This document shows positions 28,842 to 42,820 of a stretch of DNA of 64,000 bases, piece by piece; positions within the stretch are counted from its first letter, which is position 1; each line of letters opens with the position of its first letter. The notes beneath the pieces are model-generated. The model saw only the letters and a program-made list of their open reading frames with translations. It was not told the origin of the DNA and did not search any database. The stretch lies in contig BJOX01000016.1 of assembly GCA_009731375.1 (NCBI GenBank), positions 1,265,523 through 1,329,522 on the forward strand, in the 5' to 3' direction. The position numbers and the translations under genes were made by a program. The DNA comes from Paulinella micropora (lineage: Eukaryota > Cercozoa > Imbricatea > Euglyphida).

Positions 28842-29612
28842 TTGGGTCATCAATCCAAGCACAAACTCAGTTATTACCCCGACCTTAGACGTCTGTGGGG
28901 AATCATTCCCAACAACAAGTGTGCTCTCTGTTCTGGTCAAGCACATTTATGTCACATCCTCTCCGGTTGCCATGTTGCCCTCAAACAAGGCCGTTATACC
29001 TGGCGTCACGACTCTGTGCTCTGCACTATTGAAGCTCCCCTTCAAAAACACATCGAGAGCCATAACAAACGCTCCCCTATAGACCAAAATGAATCAAAGT
29101 CTATGTTTGTGAAAGAGGGCGAGCAGAAGCCTAAGAGACAGTCATTTCATCGACCATCCCTGCTTGACACTGCAAACGATTGGCAACTCCAAACCCAATA
29201 CACCGGTTCTGAGCAAGCCTTTCCTGTCCACATTTGTGTCACTGACCTCCGCCCCGATATCGTTGTCTGGTCACTGTCTACCAAGATATGTATTCTGATC
29301 GAGCTAACGTGCCCGGTCGAGGAAAACATCCTTGACGCACGAGCCTACAAGACCAACCGATACAACAAGCTCAAATCTCAAATCGAGGACAACGGATGGA
29401 CCTGCCACCTTCGACCAATCGAATGCGGGGCTCGCGGCATGGTATCGTTCTCTGTTCATCGATGTTTCCGCGCCTTGGGTTTTTCCCATCCCCAATCCAA
29501 ATCCCTTTGCTTCAAGCTATCCTCCTGCGTAGCTCGTTGCTCTTTTGCGATTTATCGCTCCTGTGCAGTCAAAAATTGGACTAATCTTCCTCTAGTCCGT
29601 ATTGGTGACTGA
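28842..29612 (+). pseudogene. CCHC zinc finger and restriction-like endonuclease of RLE retrotransposon (A1)
   Basis: A 256-codon frame entered by a third shift near 28850-28890. C27, C30, H38 and C43 form CX2CX7HX4C, the finger typical of R2-type elements (28920-28970), followed by GRYTWRHDSVL. The endonuclease core follows: LRPD (D139, codon at 29256), then IELTCPVEEN with E154 and AYKTNRY with K170, matching PD-X14-E-K. This nuclease nicks the chromosomal target to prime cDNA synthesis. The frame ends RIGD and TGA at 29610 by a C-to-A change; copies A2 and A3 read on four more codons. A2 begins inside this region. Confidence 0.92.
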
Positions 29613-29934
29613 ATTCCGTCATAGCCGCCCAGTGATGCATAGCCCGGGCTAGGTCCCTTCGGGGGTTTAGGCCTCATACAATGTCATCATTGTAGCTTGC
29701 GCAAGCTTACGGTGCTCAAAACACTTGGACTAACGGCTTCCTTTTCTTTCTCTTCTTCCTTATCCTCCCACCTCTCCATTCCTAGATTGCCTTTTTCTTC
29801 AACGTCCTCCTCTTCTTTTTTCCAGAACACAGTCTACCCGTGATTCCCATCCCGGACACATGCACAGTACACAAATTACTGTTTGATGTGAAACTGCGTT
29901 CCTTTGCAAGGACTACATTCCTTTGCGATATCTC

Positions 29935-29936
<2 letters not shown>
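29613..29936 (+). other. 3' untranslated region of RLE retrotransposon A1
   Basis: About 324 bp aligned to A2 and A3, with small differences: CCCTTCGGGGG for CCCTGCGGGGG, a shortened TCCTCTTC run near 29808, and GATATCTCATC for GACATCTCATC at the end. It contains TACAATGTCATCATTGTA and a pyrimidine-rich middle. TATC follows at once. Confidence 0.85.
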
Positions 29937-29973
<37 letters not shown>

Positions 29974-30014
29974 CATCTATCTATCTATCTATTGATGTAC
30001 GTATTTATGTATGC

Positions 30015-30046
<32 letters not shown>

Positions 30047-30163
30047 TTATGTATGAATGAATGTATGTATGTATGTATGTATCTTTGTATGTATGTATGT
30101 ATGTATGCATGTATGTATGTATGTAAGTATGTATGTAAGTATGTAAGTATGTATGTATGTATG

Positions 30164-30206
<43 letters not shown>

Positions 30207-30215
30207 GTATGTATG

Positions 30216-30249
<34 letters not shown>

Positions 30250-31437
30250 TGCATGCATGTATGTATGTATGTATGTGTGTATGTATGTATCTTTGTATGT
30301 ATGTATTTATGTATGTATTTATGTATTTATGCATGTATGTATGTATGTATGTATGTTTGTATGTATGTATGTGTGTATGTATGTATGTATGTATGCATGC
30401 ATGCATGCATGTATGTATGTATGCGTGTATGAATGTATGTATGTATGTATGTATGTATGTATGTATGTATGTATGTATGCATGCATGCATGCATGCATGC
30501 ATGTATGTATGTATGTATATGCATGTATGCATGCATGCATGCATGCATACATGCATGTATACACGTATGTATGTATGTATGTATGTATCTATGTATGCAT
30601 GTATGTATGTATGCATGCATGTATGTATGTATGTATGTATGTATGTATGTATGTATGTATGTATGCATGTATATGCATGCATACATGCATGTATGCACGT
30701 ATGTATGTATGTATGTATGTATGTATGTATGTATGTATGTGTATGCATGCATGCATGCATGCATGTATGTATGTATGTATGTATGTGTGTATGTATGTAT
30801 GTATGTATGCATGCATGCATGTATATATTTATGTATGTATGTATGTATGTATGTATGTGTGTGTGTGTGTGTATGTGTGTGTACGTGTGTATGTATGTAT
30901 GTATGTATGTATGTATGTCTGTATGTATGTAAGTATGTAAGTATGTAAGTATGTATGTATGTATGTATGTATGTATGCATGTATGCATGTATGTATGTAC
31001 GTATGTATGTATGTATGTATCTTTGTATGTATTTATTTATGCATGTATTTATGTATTTATGCATGTATTTATGTATTTATGCATGTATGTATGTACGTAT
31101 GTATGTATGTATGTATGTATGTATGCATGTGTGTATGCAAGCATGCATGGATGTATGTATGTATGTATGTATGCGTGTATGAATGTATGTATGTATGTAT
31201 GTATGTATGTATGTATGTATGTATGTATGTATGTATGCATGTATGCATGCATGCATGCATGCATGTATGTATGTATGTATGTATGTATGTATGTATGTAT
31301 GTATGTATGTATGCATGCATGCATACATGCATGTATGTATCTATGTATGTATCTATGTATGTATCTATGTATCTATCTATCTATCTATTTATGTATGAAT
31401 GAATGTATGTATGTATGTATGTATCTTTGTATGTATG

Positions 31438-31468
<31 letters not shown>

Positions 31469-31505
31469 GTATGTATGTAAGTATGTAAGTATGTATGTAT
31501 GTATG

Positions 31506-31539
<34 letters not shown>

Positions 31540-33118
31540 TGCATGCATGCATGCATGCATGCATGTATGTATGTATGTATGTATGTATGCATGCATGCAT
31601 GCATGCATACATGCATGTATACACGTATGTATGTATGTATGTATGTATCTATGTATGCATGTATGTATGTATGCATGCATGTATGTATGTATGTATGTAT
31701 GTATGTATGTATGTATGCATGTATGTATGCATGCATACATGCATGTATGCACGTATGTATGTATGTATGTATGTATGTATGTATGTATGTATGTATGTAT
31801 GCATGCATGCATGCATGCATGTATGTATGTATGTATGTATGTGTGTATGTATGTATGTATGTATGCATGCATGCATGCATGCATGTATATATTTATGTAT
31901 GTATGTATGTATGTATGTATGTGTGTGTGTGTGTGTATGTGTGTGTACGTGTGTATGTATGTATGTATGTATGTATGTATGTATGTATGTATGTATGTAT
32001 GTATGTATGTATGTATGTAGGTGTCAATGAATGTATGAATGTATGTATGTATGTATGTATGTATGTATGTATGTACGTATGTATGTATGTGTGTTTGTGT
32101 GTATGTGTATGTATGTATGTATGTACGTATATCTGTATGTATGTATGTGTGTGTATGTATGTATTTGTGTATGCGTGTGTACGTATGTATGTATGTATGT
32201 ATGTATGTATGTATGTATGTATGTGTATGTATGTATGTATGTATGTATGTATGTCTGTATGTATGTAAGTATGTAAGTATGTAAGTATGTATGTATGTAT
32301 GTATGTATGTATGCATGTATGCATGTATGTATGTACGTATGTATGTATGTATGTATCTTTGTATGTATTTATTTATGCATGTATTTATGTATTTATGCAT
32401 GTATTTATGTATTTATGCATGTATGTATGTACGTATGTATGTATGTATGTATGTATGTATGTATGTGTGTATGCAAGCATGCATGGATGTATGTATGTAT
32501 GTATGTATGCGTGTATGAATGTATGTATGTATGTATGTATGTATGTATGTATGTATGTATGCATGTATGCATGCATGCATGCATGCATGTATGTATGTAT
32601 GTATGTATGTATGTATGTATGTATGTATGTATGCATGCATGCATACATGCATGTATGTATCTATGTATGTATCTATGTATGTATCTATGTATGCATGTAT
32701 GTATTTATGCATGCATGTATGTATGTATGTATGTATGTATGTATGTATGTATGTATGTATGCATGTATGTATGCATGCATACATGCATGTATGCACGTAT
32801 GTATGTATGTATGTATGTATGTATGTATGTATGTATGTATGTATGCATGTATGTATGTATGTATGTATGTATGTATGTAGGTAGGTAGGTAGGTAGGTAG
32901 GTAGGTAGGTGTTGTTAATGTTTTTTTTGAATCGATGTATGTATGTATGTATGTATGTATGTATGTATGTATGTATGCATGCATGCATGTATGTATGTAT
33001 GTATGTATGTATGTATGTATGTATGTATGTATGTATGTGTGTGTGTGTATGTGTGTGTACGTGTGTATGTATGTATGTATGTATGTATGTATATATGTAT
33101 GTATGTATGTATGTATGC
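29937..33118. repeat. TATG array with GCATGCAT, TTTA and TCTG variants
   Basis: TATC to about 30050, then about 3 kb of TATG with recurring variant groups: GCATGCATGC runs, TTTATGTATTTATGCATG groups, and ACATGCATGTATACACGTATG. The stretches 30026-30900, 31380-31960 and 30951-31350 versus 32287-32690 share variant order, so the array contains large internal duplications. All MYVC/THIH frames are translated repeat. Near 32880 there is a GGTA run and about 30 bp of unassigned sequence. Confidence 0.92.
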
Positions 33119-34143
33119 AGGTGTCAATGTCGGTTTTGACTGTATGTATCTATGTATCTATGTATGTATGTATGTATGTGTGTATGTATGTACGTATGTA
33201 TGTATGTGTGTTTGTATGTATGTATGAGTATGTATGTATGTATGTATGTATGTATGTATGTATGTATATATGTGTGTATGTGTGTGTACGTTGTATGTAT
33301 GTAATGTATGTATGTATGTATGTATGTGTGTATGTATGTATGTATGTATGTATGTATGTATGTATGTATGTGTGTGTATGTATGTGTGTATGTATGTATG
33401 TATGTATGTATGTATGTATGTACGTGTGTGTACGTATGTCTACATGTATGTATGTATGTATGTATGTATGTATGTATGTATGTATGTATGTGTGTGTATG
33501 TGTGTATGTATGTATGTATGTATGTATGTATGTCTGTATGTATGTATGTGTATGTATGTGTATGTATGTATGTATGTATGTATGTACGTATGTATGTACG
33601 TATGTGTGTGTATGTGTGTGTATGTGTGTTCACGTATGTATGTATTTATGTATGTATGTATGTATGTATCTATGTATGTATGTATGTATGTATGTATGTG
33701 TGTGTGTATGTATTCATGTGTGTATGTGTGTGTACGTATGTATGTATGTAATGTATGTATGTAATGTATGTATGTATGTATGTATGTATGTATGTATGTA
33801 TGTATGTGTGTATGTATGTATGTATGTATGTATGTATGTATGTATGTATGTATGTGTGTGTGTTTATGTGTGTATGTATGTATGTATGTATGTATGTATG
33901 TATGTATGTGTGTGTATGTATGTATGTATGTATGTATGTATGTATGTATGTGTGTGTGTGTGTGCATGTGTGTTCACGTAGGTATGTATGTATGTATGTA
34001 TGTATGTATGTATGTATGTATGTATGTATTTATGCAGGTGTCAATGTCGGTTTTGAATGTATGTATGTATGTATGTATGTATGTTATGTATGTTATGTAT
34101 GTATGTATGTATGTATGTATGTATGTATGTATGTATGTATGAA
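33119..34143. repeat. Start of GGTGTCAATGTCGGTTTTGA higher-order array (TATG phase)
   Basis: The core GGTGTCAATGTCGGTTTTGA appears at 33120 and 34037 with about 900 bp of TATG/TGTG repeat between (a truncated core is at 32022). The array is then interrupted by the inverted-repeat element at 34144 and resumes after 35911. Confidence 0.88.
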
Positions 34144-34191
34144 AGGCGTGTCCCAAAAGAAAGGCCCGGATTTTGATTCTCTTTCTCTCTG

Positions 34192-34404
34192 GGAAGTTCG
34201 TTTTTCTTAATCACAACGAACAATTACTTCAAGCGTTTCGATCTCAGTCAATATTTGCATCTACAGCCTGTGTTATGGCTCATTAGAAAGCTCTTGAGGA
34301 GAGCTTTCAAATGAGCCACTACACACGCCCTCAAGATCAGAACTGGCTGAGAACGAAGAGTTTGAAATCATTGCTCATTGCGGTTAAGCACAAGGAACTT
34401 CTCC
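34192..34404. mobile_element. MITE-like inverted-repeat element, copy 2
   Basis: Counterpart of 25142-25355, nested directly inside the left terminal repeat of the larger element. The ends are GGAAGTTCG and AAGGAACTTCTCC. The central inverted repeat is almost perfect here: GCTCATTAGAAAGCTCTTG against GAGAGCTTTCAAATGAGC. Confidence 0.72.
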
Positions 34405-34526
34405 TGGGAAGAAGGCCGAGATAGCTGGTGCATTTCATATGCAGGCACTCCATACTCTTGCTCGTATGCTATGGTTACATTCCACAGCGAGGTAGACAGA
34501 AAGCTACATATTGTCGGGAAATTCAA

Positions 34527-34708
34527 CCTACCTACCTACCTACTTACCTACTTACCTACTTACCTACCTACCTACCTACCTGCCTACTTACCTACCTACC
34601 TACCTACCTACCTACTTACCTACCTACCTACCTACCTACCTACCTACCTACCTACCTACTTACCTGCCTACCTGCCTACCTACCTACCTACTTACCTACC
34701 TACCTAGG
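34527..34708. repeat. CCTA/CTTA microsatellite inside the inverted-repeat element
   Basis: About 180 bp of ACCT with CTTA and CTGC variants. Open frames reading PTYLPTYL are translated repeat. Confidence 0.95.
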
Positions 34709-34834
34709 ATAAAGTCTGGTACGTCAAAGTCATTTTCATTGTTTTCTGTCTGAAGTGGACACAGGCAAGGATAGATACATTCAAGGGCACACATATCTAT
34801 CCACGAGCTCTCTAATGCGACCTAATATGGTCCT

Positions 34835-34906
34835 GATCTCGCTTGTTTCGCGAGGTAAGCAACCAAAACAAGTTAGCATTTTTTTGGGCTGAGAAAGCCT
34901 CAGAAT
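34835..34906 (+). other. Weak 5S rRNA-like stretch (possible pseudogene or 5S-derived piece)
   Basis: Starts GATCTCG, then GAGGTAAGCA, GTTAG and AGCCTCAGAAT in the order and rough spacing of the 5S rRNA segments GATCTCG, GAAGCTAAGCA, GTTAG and GCCTGGGAAT. Similarity is partial, with gaps, and the 5' part of 5S is not convincing. If real it is a degenerate internal-promoter fragment; it could be chance. Confidence 0.25.
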
Positions 34907-35863
34907 CGATGTCGTTTGGTTTTGTCGCGTTGAAACACTGATCTTGATCTGTACTATATTCGTTCAGTACCCATGCAAGTCAGAGATGTCGAAGGCGCTT
35001 CGTCATGAACATAGCCCAGCGCATTTGCTTGGGACAGAAAGATCAAATCTGTCAGGCTGTGGCTCACTTTTTTGAGTTTGGAGATCTTAGATTTCTGAGT
35101 GGGAAAGGGCTGGGGGTCTGAGGGGGGTTGCGATGGGTCCTGGGACACTCGCACTGACGCTCCGGGATATCCCTAGGAAGGGACACCCCGGAACATCCCC
35201 GCTGGTAGATATCGAGATTTACGAACATCCCCATTTGGGGGATATCCGAAAATGTTTTGGAGTTATATCAATTTTTTTCATTTCTTTTGCTTTTCTCAAG
35301 GAGTTCCAAAGCCCCGTGCATATCGGTGCCTCACGTTATCACACGACTCCTGTACTTTGTGCATGTGGAATAACGCCAGCCATCTTGTTCTTCTTTTCAT
35401 AGAAAACAAGAACCGAAAAGCCATGTGTTAAAATGTAAAAAAAAAAAAATCCAGATTTGACTAAAAAAATTTTGCAGCTTGGATTTATCACGGAACAAGT
35501 GCTTGAAGCTCGGGGACGCTGCATGCTGTGGAACGCCTTTGGGGCATGCTAGGAAGTTCCCACTCAGATCCGTTCCGGGACATCCCTTCGGTAAGGACGA
35601 CCGAACATGACTTACATCCCATCCAGGGACTCCCCAAAAAAAAATTGTCAGGATGTCCCTAATTTTTTTTTCTTTTTTTTTTTTCTCTGTCCTTCCTTCG
35701 ACGGGGTTCCAGCCCCATGCATATTGGTTAGATAACACCATTTCTACGGGCCTGTAGTTGGTGCATATCGAACAAAACCAGCTATCTCGAGGAAGAGGAG
35801 GACGAGGAGGAAGAGAAGGAGGAGAAGGAGGAGGAGGAGGAGGAGCTATCTCGGCCTTCTTGC
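34907..35863. other. Non-coding interior of the inverted-repeat element
   Basis: Low-repeat sequence with no credible gene. Two diverged copies of a segment of about 85 bp lie at 35298-35385 (GCCCCGTGCATATCGGTG) and 35705-35790 (GCCCCATGCATATTGGTT). Several short palindromic motifs of the type GGGATATCCC/GGGACATCCC occur (35161-35250, 35575, 35650), plus A and T homopolymers near 35437 and 35660. A GGAGGAGGA stretch precedes the right terminal repeat. Confidence 0.7.
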
Positions 35864-35911
35864 CAGAGAGAAAGAGAATGAAAGTCCGGCCCTTTCTTTT
35901 GGGACACGTCT

Positions 35912-37254
35912 TATGTATGTATGTACGTATGTATGTATGTATCCATGTATGTATGTATGTATGTATGTATGTATGTAGGTGTCATTATCGGTTTTGAGTG
36001 TATGTATGATTGTATATATGTATGTATGTATGTATATATGTATATATGTATGTATGTATGTATGTATGTGTGTATGTATGTATGTGTGTGTGTATGTATG
36101 TATGTATGTACATGCCAATGTTGGTTTTGAATGTATGTATGTATGTATGTATGTAATGTATGTACGTATGTATGTATGTATGTATGTATGTATGTATGTA
36201 TATAGGTGTCAATGTCGGTTTTGAATGCATGCATGTATGTACGTATGTATGTATGTATGTATGTATGTATGTATGTATGCATGCATGCATGTACGTATGT
36301 ATGTATATATGTATATATGCATGTATATATGTATGTGTGTATGTATGTATGTATGTATGTATGTAGGTGTCAGTGTTGGTTTTGAATGTATGTATGTATG
36401 TATGTGTGTATGTCTGTATGTATGTATGGATGTAAGTATGCATGCATGTACGTATGTATGTATGTATGTATGTACATATGTATGTAGGCGTCAATGTATG
36501 TATGTATGTATGTATGTATGTATGTATGTATGTATGTATGTATGTATCTATGTATGTATGTATCTATGTATCTATGTATGTATGTATGTATGTATGTATG
36601 TATGTATGTATGTATGTATGTATGTATGTAGGTGTCAATGTTGGTTTTGAATGTATGTATGTATGTATGTATGTATGTATGTATGTATGTGTGTATGCAT
36701 GTATGTATGTAGTATGATGTATGTATGTATGTATGTATGTATGTATGTATGTATGTATGTATATATCTATGTAGGTGTCAATGTTGGTTTTGAATGTATG
36801 TATGTATGTATGTATGTATGTATGCATGTATGTATGTATGCATGTATGTACGCATGTATGTATGTATGTATGTATGTATGTATGTATGTATGTATGTATG
36901 TATGTACGTACGTATATATGTATGTAGGTGTCCATGTTGGTTTTGAATGTATGTATGTATGTATGTATGTATGTATGTATGTATGTATGTATGTATATAT
37001 GTATGTAGGTGTCAATGTTGGTTTTGAATGTATGTATGTATGTACGTATGTATGTATGTATGTATGTATGTATGCATGCATGCATGTACGTATGTATGTA
37101 TGTATGTATGTATGTATGTATGTATGTATGTATGTATGTATGTATGTATGTACGTACGTACGTACGTATATATGTATGGAGGTGTCAATGTTGGTTTTGA
37201 GTTGACGCGTAATACATACATACATACATACATACATACATGTATATATGTATG
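35912..37254. repeat. Higher-order array, TATG phase, GGTGTCAATGTTGGTTTTGA cores
   Basis: Continues the array begun at 33119. About eight or nine units carry the core GGTGTCAATGTTGGTTTTGA (near 35976, 36112, 36205, 36366, 36632, 36774, 36927, 37007 and 37182), each followed by TATG repeat with unit lengths of roughly 80-270 bp. Confidence 0.92.
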
Positions 37255-37914
37255 TAGGTGTTAGTGTTGGTTTTGAGTCGACGCGTCATACATACATACA
37301 TACATACATACATACATACATACATGTCTATATGTATATAGGTATCAATGTTGGTTGAGTCGACGCGTCATACATACATACATACAAACATACAAACATA
37401 CAAACATACATACATACATACATACATATATGTATATAGGTGTCAATGTTGGTTTTGGGTCGACGCGTCATACATACATACATACATATGTACATACATA
37501 CCTACATGTATATATGTATATAGGTGTCATTTTTGGTTTTGAGTCGACGCGTCATACATACATACATACATACATACATACATGTATATATGTATATAGG
37601 TGTCAATGTTGGTTTTGAGTCGACGCGTCATACATACATACCTACATACATACATACATACATACATGTATATATGTATATAGGTGTCAATGTTGGTTTT
37701 GAGTCGACGCGTCATACATACATACATACATACATACATGTATATAGGTGTCAATGTTGGTTTTGAGTCGACGCGTCATACATACATACATACATACATA
37801 CATACATGTATATAGGTGTTAGTGTTGGTTTTGAGTCGACGCGTCATACATACATACATACATACATACATGTATGTATATAGGTGTGTCAATGTTGATT
37901 TTGAGTCGACGCGT

Positions 37915-37946
<32 letters not shown>

Positions 37947-38790
37947 CATACATACATATATACATACATACATGTATATATGTATATAGGTGTTAATGTT
38001 GGTTTTGAGTCGACGCGTCATACATACATACATACATACATACATACATACATGTATACATGTATATAGGTGTCAATGTTGGTTTTGAGTCGACGCGTCA
38101 TATACACATACATACATACATACATACATGTATATATGAATGTAGGTGTCAATGTTGGTTTTGAGTCCACACATAATACATACATACATACATACATACA
38201 TATATGTATATAGGTGTCAATGTTGGTTTTGAGTCGACGCGTCATACATACATACATACATACATACATACATACATACATGTATATATGTATGTAGGTG
38301 TTAGTGCTGGTTTTGAGTCGACGCGATATACATACATACGTACATACATACATACATACATGTATATATGTATATAGGTGTCAATGTTGGTTTTGAGTCG
38401 ACGCGTTATATATACATACATACATACATACATACATACATACAAACATACATACATACATACATACATACATGTATATATGTATGTAGGTGTTAGTGTT
38501 GGTTTTGAGTCGACGCGTTGTACATACATACATACATACATACATACATGTATATATGTATGTAGGTGGTAATGTTGGTGTTAAGTCGACGCGTCATACA
38601 TACATACATACATACATACACACATACATACTACATACATACATACATACATACATACATACATTTATATATGTATGTAGGTGTTAATGTTGGTTTTGAG
38701 TCGACGCGTCATACATACATACATACATACATACATCTATATATGTATATAGGTGTTAATGTTGGTTTTGAGTCGACGCGTCGTGTTACA
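37255..38790. repeat. Higher-order array, CATA phase, with GTCGACGCGT cores
   Basis: About 19 units of roughly 65-115 bp: a CATA tract, TGTATATATGTATATAGG, then GGTGTYARTGTTGGTTTTGA and GTCGACGCGTCATACA. The core orientation is the same as in the left half but the microsatellite after it is now on the opposite strand, so each unit is partly self-complementary. Each core carries overlapping palindromes GTCGAC and ACGCGT. Confidence 0.93.
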
Positions 38791-39766
<976 letters not shown>

Positions 39767-39945
39767 GTTCGCCTCGCATTTGCACCTACCTACCTACATA
39801 CATACATACATACATACATACATACATACATACATACATACATACGTACAGACATACAGACATACAAACATACAAACATACAAACATACAACATAATGCT
39901 TGGATGTCTGTTCGCCTCCCATCTATCTATGTATCTATCTGTCTG

Positions 39946-39980
<35 letters not shown>

Positions 39981-40092
39981 GTCTAGCTATCTATCTATCT
40001 ATCTATCTATCGATCGATCTACCTAGCTACCTACCTACAGAACGACCTACCGATCTGCCTACCCATCTATCTACCTATCTATCTATCTATCA

Positions 40093-40126
<34 letters not shown>

Positions 40127-40518
40127 ATATCTATCTATCTATCTATCTATCTATCTGTCTATCTATATATCTACCTATCTATAAATGCATGTATATATGT
40201 ATGTATGTGTGTGTTGTATGTATGTATGTATGTATGTATTCATGTATGCATGTATGTATGTATGTATGTTTGTAAATTTGTTTGTATGTATTTAGGTACA
40301 AATGGGAGGCGAACAGACATCGAAGTGTATGTATGTATGCATGTATGTATGTATATATGTATGTATATATGTATGTATATACGTATGTATTTATGCATGT
40401 ATGTGTGTGTCTCTGTATGTATGTATGCATGTATGTATGTATGTATGTATGTATGTATGTTTGTACGTATATATGTAGGTACAAATGGGAGGCGAACAGA
40501 CATCCAAGTGTATGTATG

Positions 40519-40552
<34 letters not shown>

Positions 40553-40820
40553 TGTATGTATGTATGTATGTATGTATGTATGTATGTATGTATATAGGTA
40601 CAAATGGGAGGCGAACAGACATCCAAGTGTGTGTATGTATGTATGTATGTATGTAAGTTTGTTTGTATATATGTATGTAGGTACAAATGGGAGGCGAACA
40701 GACATCCAAGTGTATGTATTTATGCATGTATGTATGTATGTATGTAAGTTTGTTTGTATGTATGTATGTAGGTACAAATGGGAGGCGAAGAGACATCCAA
40801 ACATTGTGCTGAGGTCGAGA
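39767..40820. repeat. TACA, TATC and TATG tracts with GGAGGCGAACAGACATCCAA cores
   Basis: The core TACAAATGGGAGGCGAACAG plus ACATCCAAGTG occurs five times on the plus strand (near 40297, 40479, 40598, 40681 and 40771), and inverted near 39767 and 39897; a further inverted copy is in the TACA array near 3066. TATC with GCTAGCTACC variants fills 39920-40180. Confidence 0.9.
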
Positions 40821-41488
<668 letters not shown>

Positions 41489-41999
41489 NNNNNNNNNNNN
41501 NNNNNNNNNNNNNNNNNNNNNNNNNNNNNNNNNNNNNNNNNNNNNNNNNNNNNNNNNNNNNNNNNNNNNNNNNNNNNNNNNNNNNNNNNNNNNNNNNNNN
41601 NNNNNNNNNNNNNNNNNNNNNNNNNNNNNNNNNNNNNNNNNNNNNNNNNNNNNNNNNNNNNNNNNNNNNNNNNNNNNNNNNNNNNNNNNNNNNNNNNNNN
41701 NNNNNNNNNNNNNNNNNNNNNNNNNNNNNNNNNNNNNNNNNNNNNNNNNNNNNNNNNNNNNNNNNNNNNNNNNNNNNNNNNNNNNNNNNNNNNNNNNNNN
41801 NNNNNNNNNNNNNNNNNNNNNNNNNNNNNNNNNNNNNNNNNNNNNNNNNNNNNNNNNNNNNNNNNNNNNNNNNNNNNNNNNNNNNNNNNNNNNNNNNNNN
41901 NNNNNNNNNNNNNNNNNNNNNNNNNNNNNNNNNNNNNNNNNNNNNNNNNNNNNNNNNNNNNNNNNNNNNNNNNNNNNNNNNNNNNNNNNNNNNNNNNNN
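41489..41999. other. Assembly gap (511 N)
   Basis: Lies between a GA tract and an AT tract. Confidence 1.
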
Positions 42000-42057
<58 letters not shown>

Positions 42058-42201
42058 TAATATACATATATGTATATATATATATGTATGAATATATATG
42101 TATATATATATATGTATGTATATATATAGTTTGAATGAAGAGCTTGGCCCAAACCTCTATCTATCTATCTATCTATCTATCTATATATCTATCTATCTAT
42201 C

Positions 42202-42248
<47 letters not shown>

Positions 42249-42346
42249 ATATATCTATCTATCTACTTATCTATCTATCTATCTATCTATCTATCCATCT
42301 ATCTATCTATCTACCTATCTATCTGTCCATCTATCCTATCTAACCC

Positions 42347-42377
<31 letters not shown>

Positions 42378-42378
42378 C

Positions 42379-42417
<39 letters not shown>

Positions 42418-42479
42418 CATCTATCTATCTATCTATCTGTCTATCTATCTATCTATCTATCTCTCTCTCCTCCCCCCCT

Positions 42480-42520
<41 letters not shown>

Positions 42521-42594
42521 AAGACTGATTCAAGCAGCCTGGCCTGAACCGTTCCCTGTACGACATCCTATCTATCTATATATATATATATATA

Positions 42595-42639
<45 letters not shown>

Positions 42640-42772
42640 CTCTCTCTCTCTCTCTCCCGCCCCCCCCCCCCCCCCCCCTCTCTCTCTCTATCTATCTATC
42701 TATCTATCTCTCTCTTCATCTACTCTCAGAGCTACAACAACCACATCGTTACTCATCCAACGTACATCACTA

Positions 42773-42820
<48 letters not shown>
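42000..42820. repeat. AT, TATC and CT tracts with one complex core
   Basis: AT to about 42060, TATA/TATG, TATC from 42156 to 42460, CT to 42518, then a core CCCAAGACTGATTCAAGC through GTACGACATCC (42519-42569), TATC, CT, a C19 run near 42660, about 60 bp of unassigned sequence (42715-42776) and CT up to the gap. Confidence 0.9.

Larger units (their letters stand above)
26250..29936 (+). mobile_element. RLE-class (R2-like) non-LTR retrotransposon, copy A1
   Basis: About 3.7 kb with TATC on both sides. Domains run in the order expected of single-ORF restriction-like-endonuclease retrotransposons: N-terminal region, reverse transcriptase, thumb, CCHC finger, endonuclease, 3' untranslated region. 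The 5' end is abrupt after TATC and lacks N-terminal zinc fingers, so it is probably 5'-truncated. The frame is broken by one stop (26691) and three frameshifts (about 27865-27910, 28750-28780 and 28850-28890), and by a premature stop at 29610. The last 840 bp match copy A2 almost perfectly. Clade (R2, NeSL, Utopia-like or other) cannot be fixed by eye. Confidence 0.93.
34144..35911. mobile_element. 1.77-kb element with about 48-bp terminal inverted repeats
   Basis: The left end AAGGCGTGTCCCAAAAGAAA... (34144-34191) is repeated inverted at 35864-35911 (...TTTCTTTTGGGACACGTCTT), with about four mismatches over 48 bp. The element lies inside the TATG array. Its interior holds the MITE-like copy at 34192, a CCTA tract, a weak 5S-like stretch, palindromic GGGACATCCC-type motifs and a diverged internal duplication. 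No transposase is visible, so it is non-autonomous. A target-site duplication cannot be told apart in TATG repeat. Confidence 0.75.

Noticed and set aside
28759-29082. ORF of 107 codons continuing past 28880 to 29082
   Set aside because: Only its first part (to about 28850) looks like the retrotransposon protein; beyond that the CCHC finger is in another frame.
35133-35741. ORFs of 60-114 codons inside the 1.77-kb inverted-repeat element
   Set aside because: They overlap on both strands, cross A/T homopolymers and palindromic GGGACATCCC motifs, and show no transposase motif.
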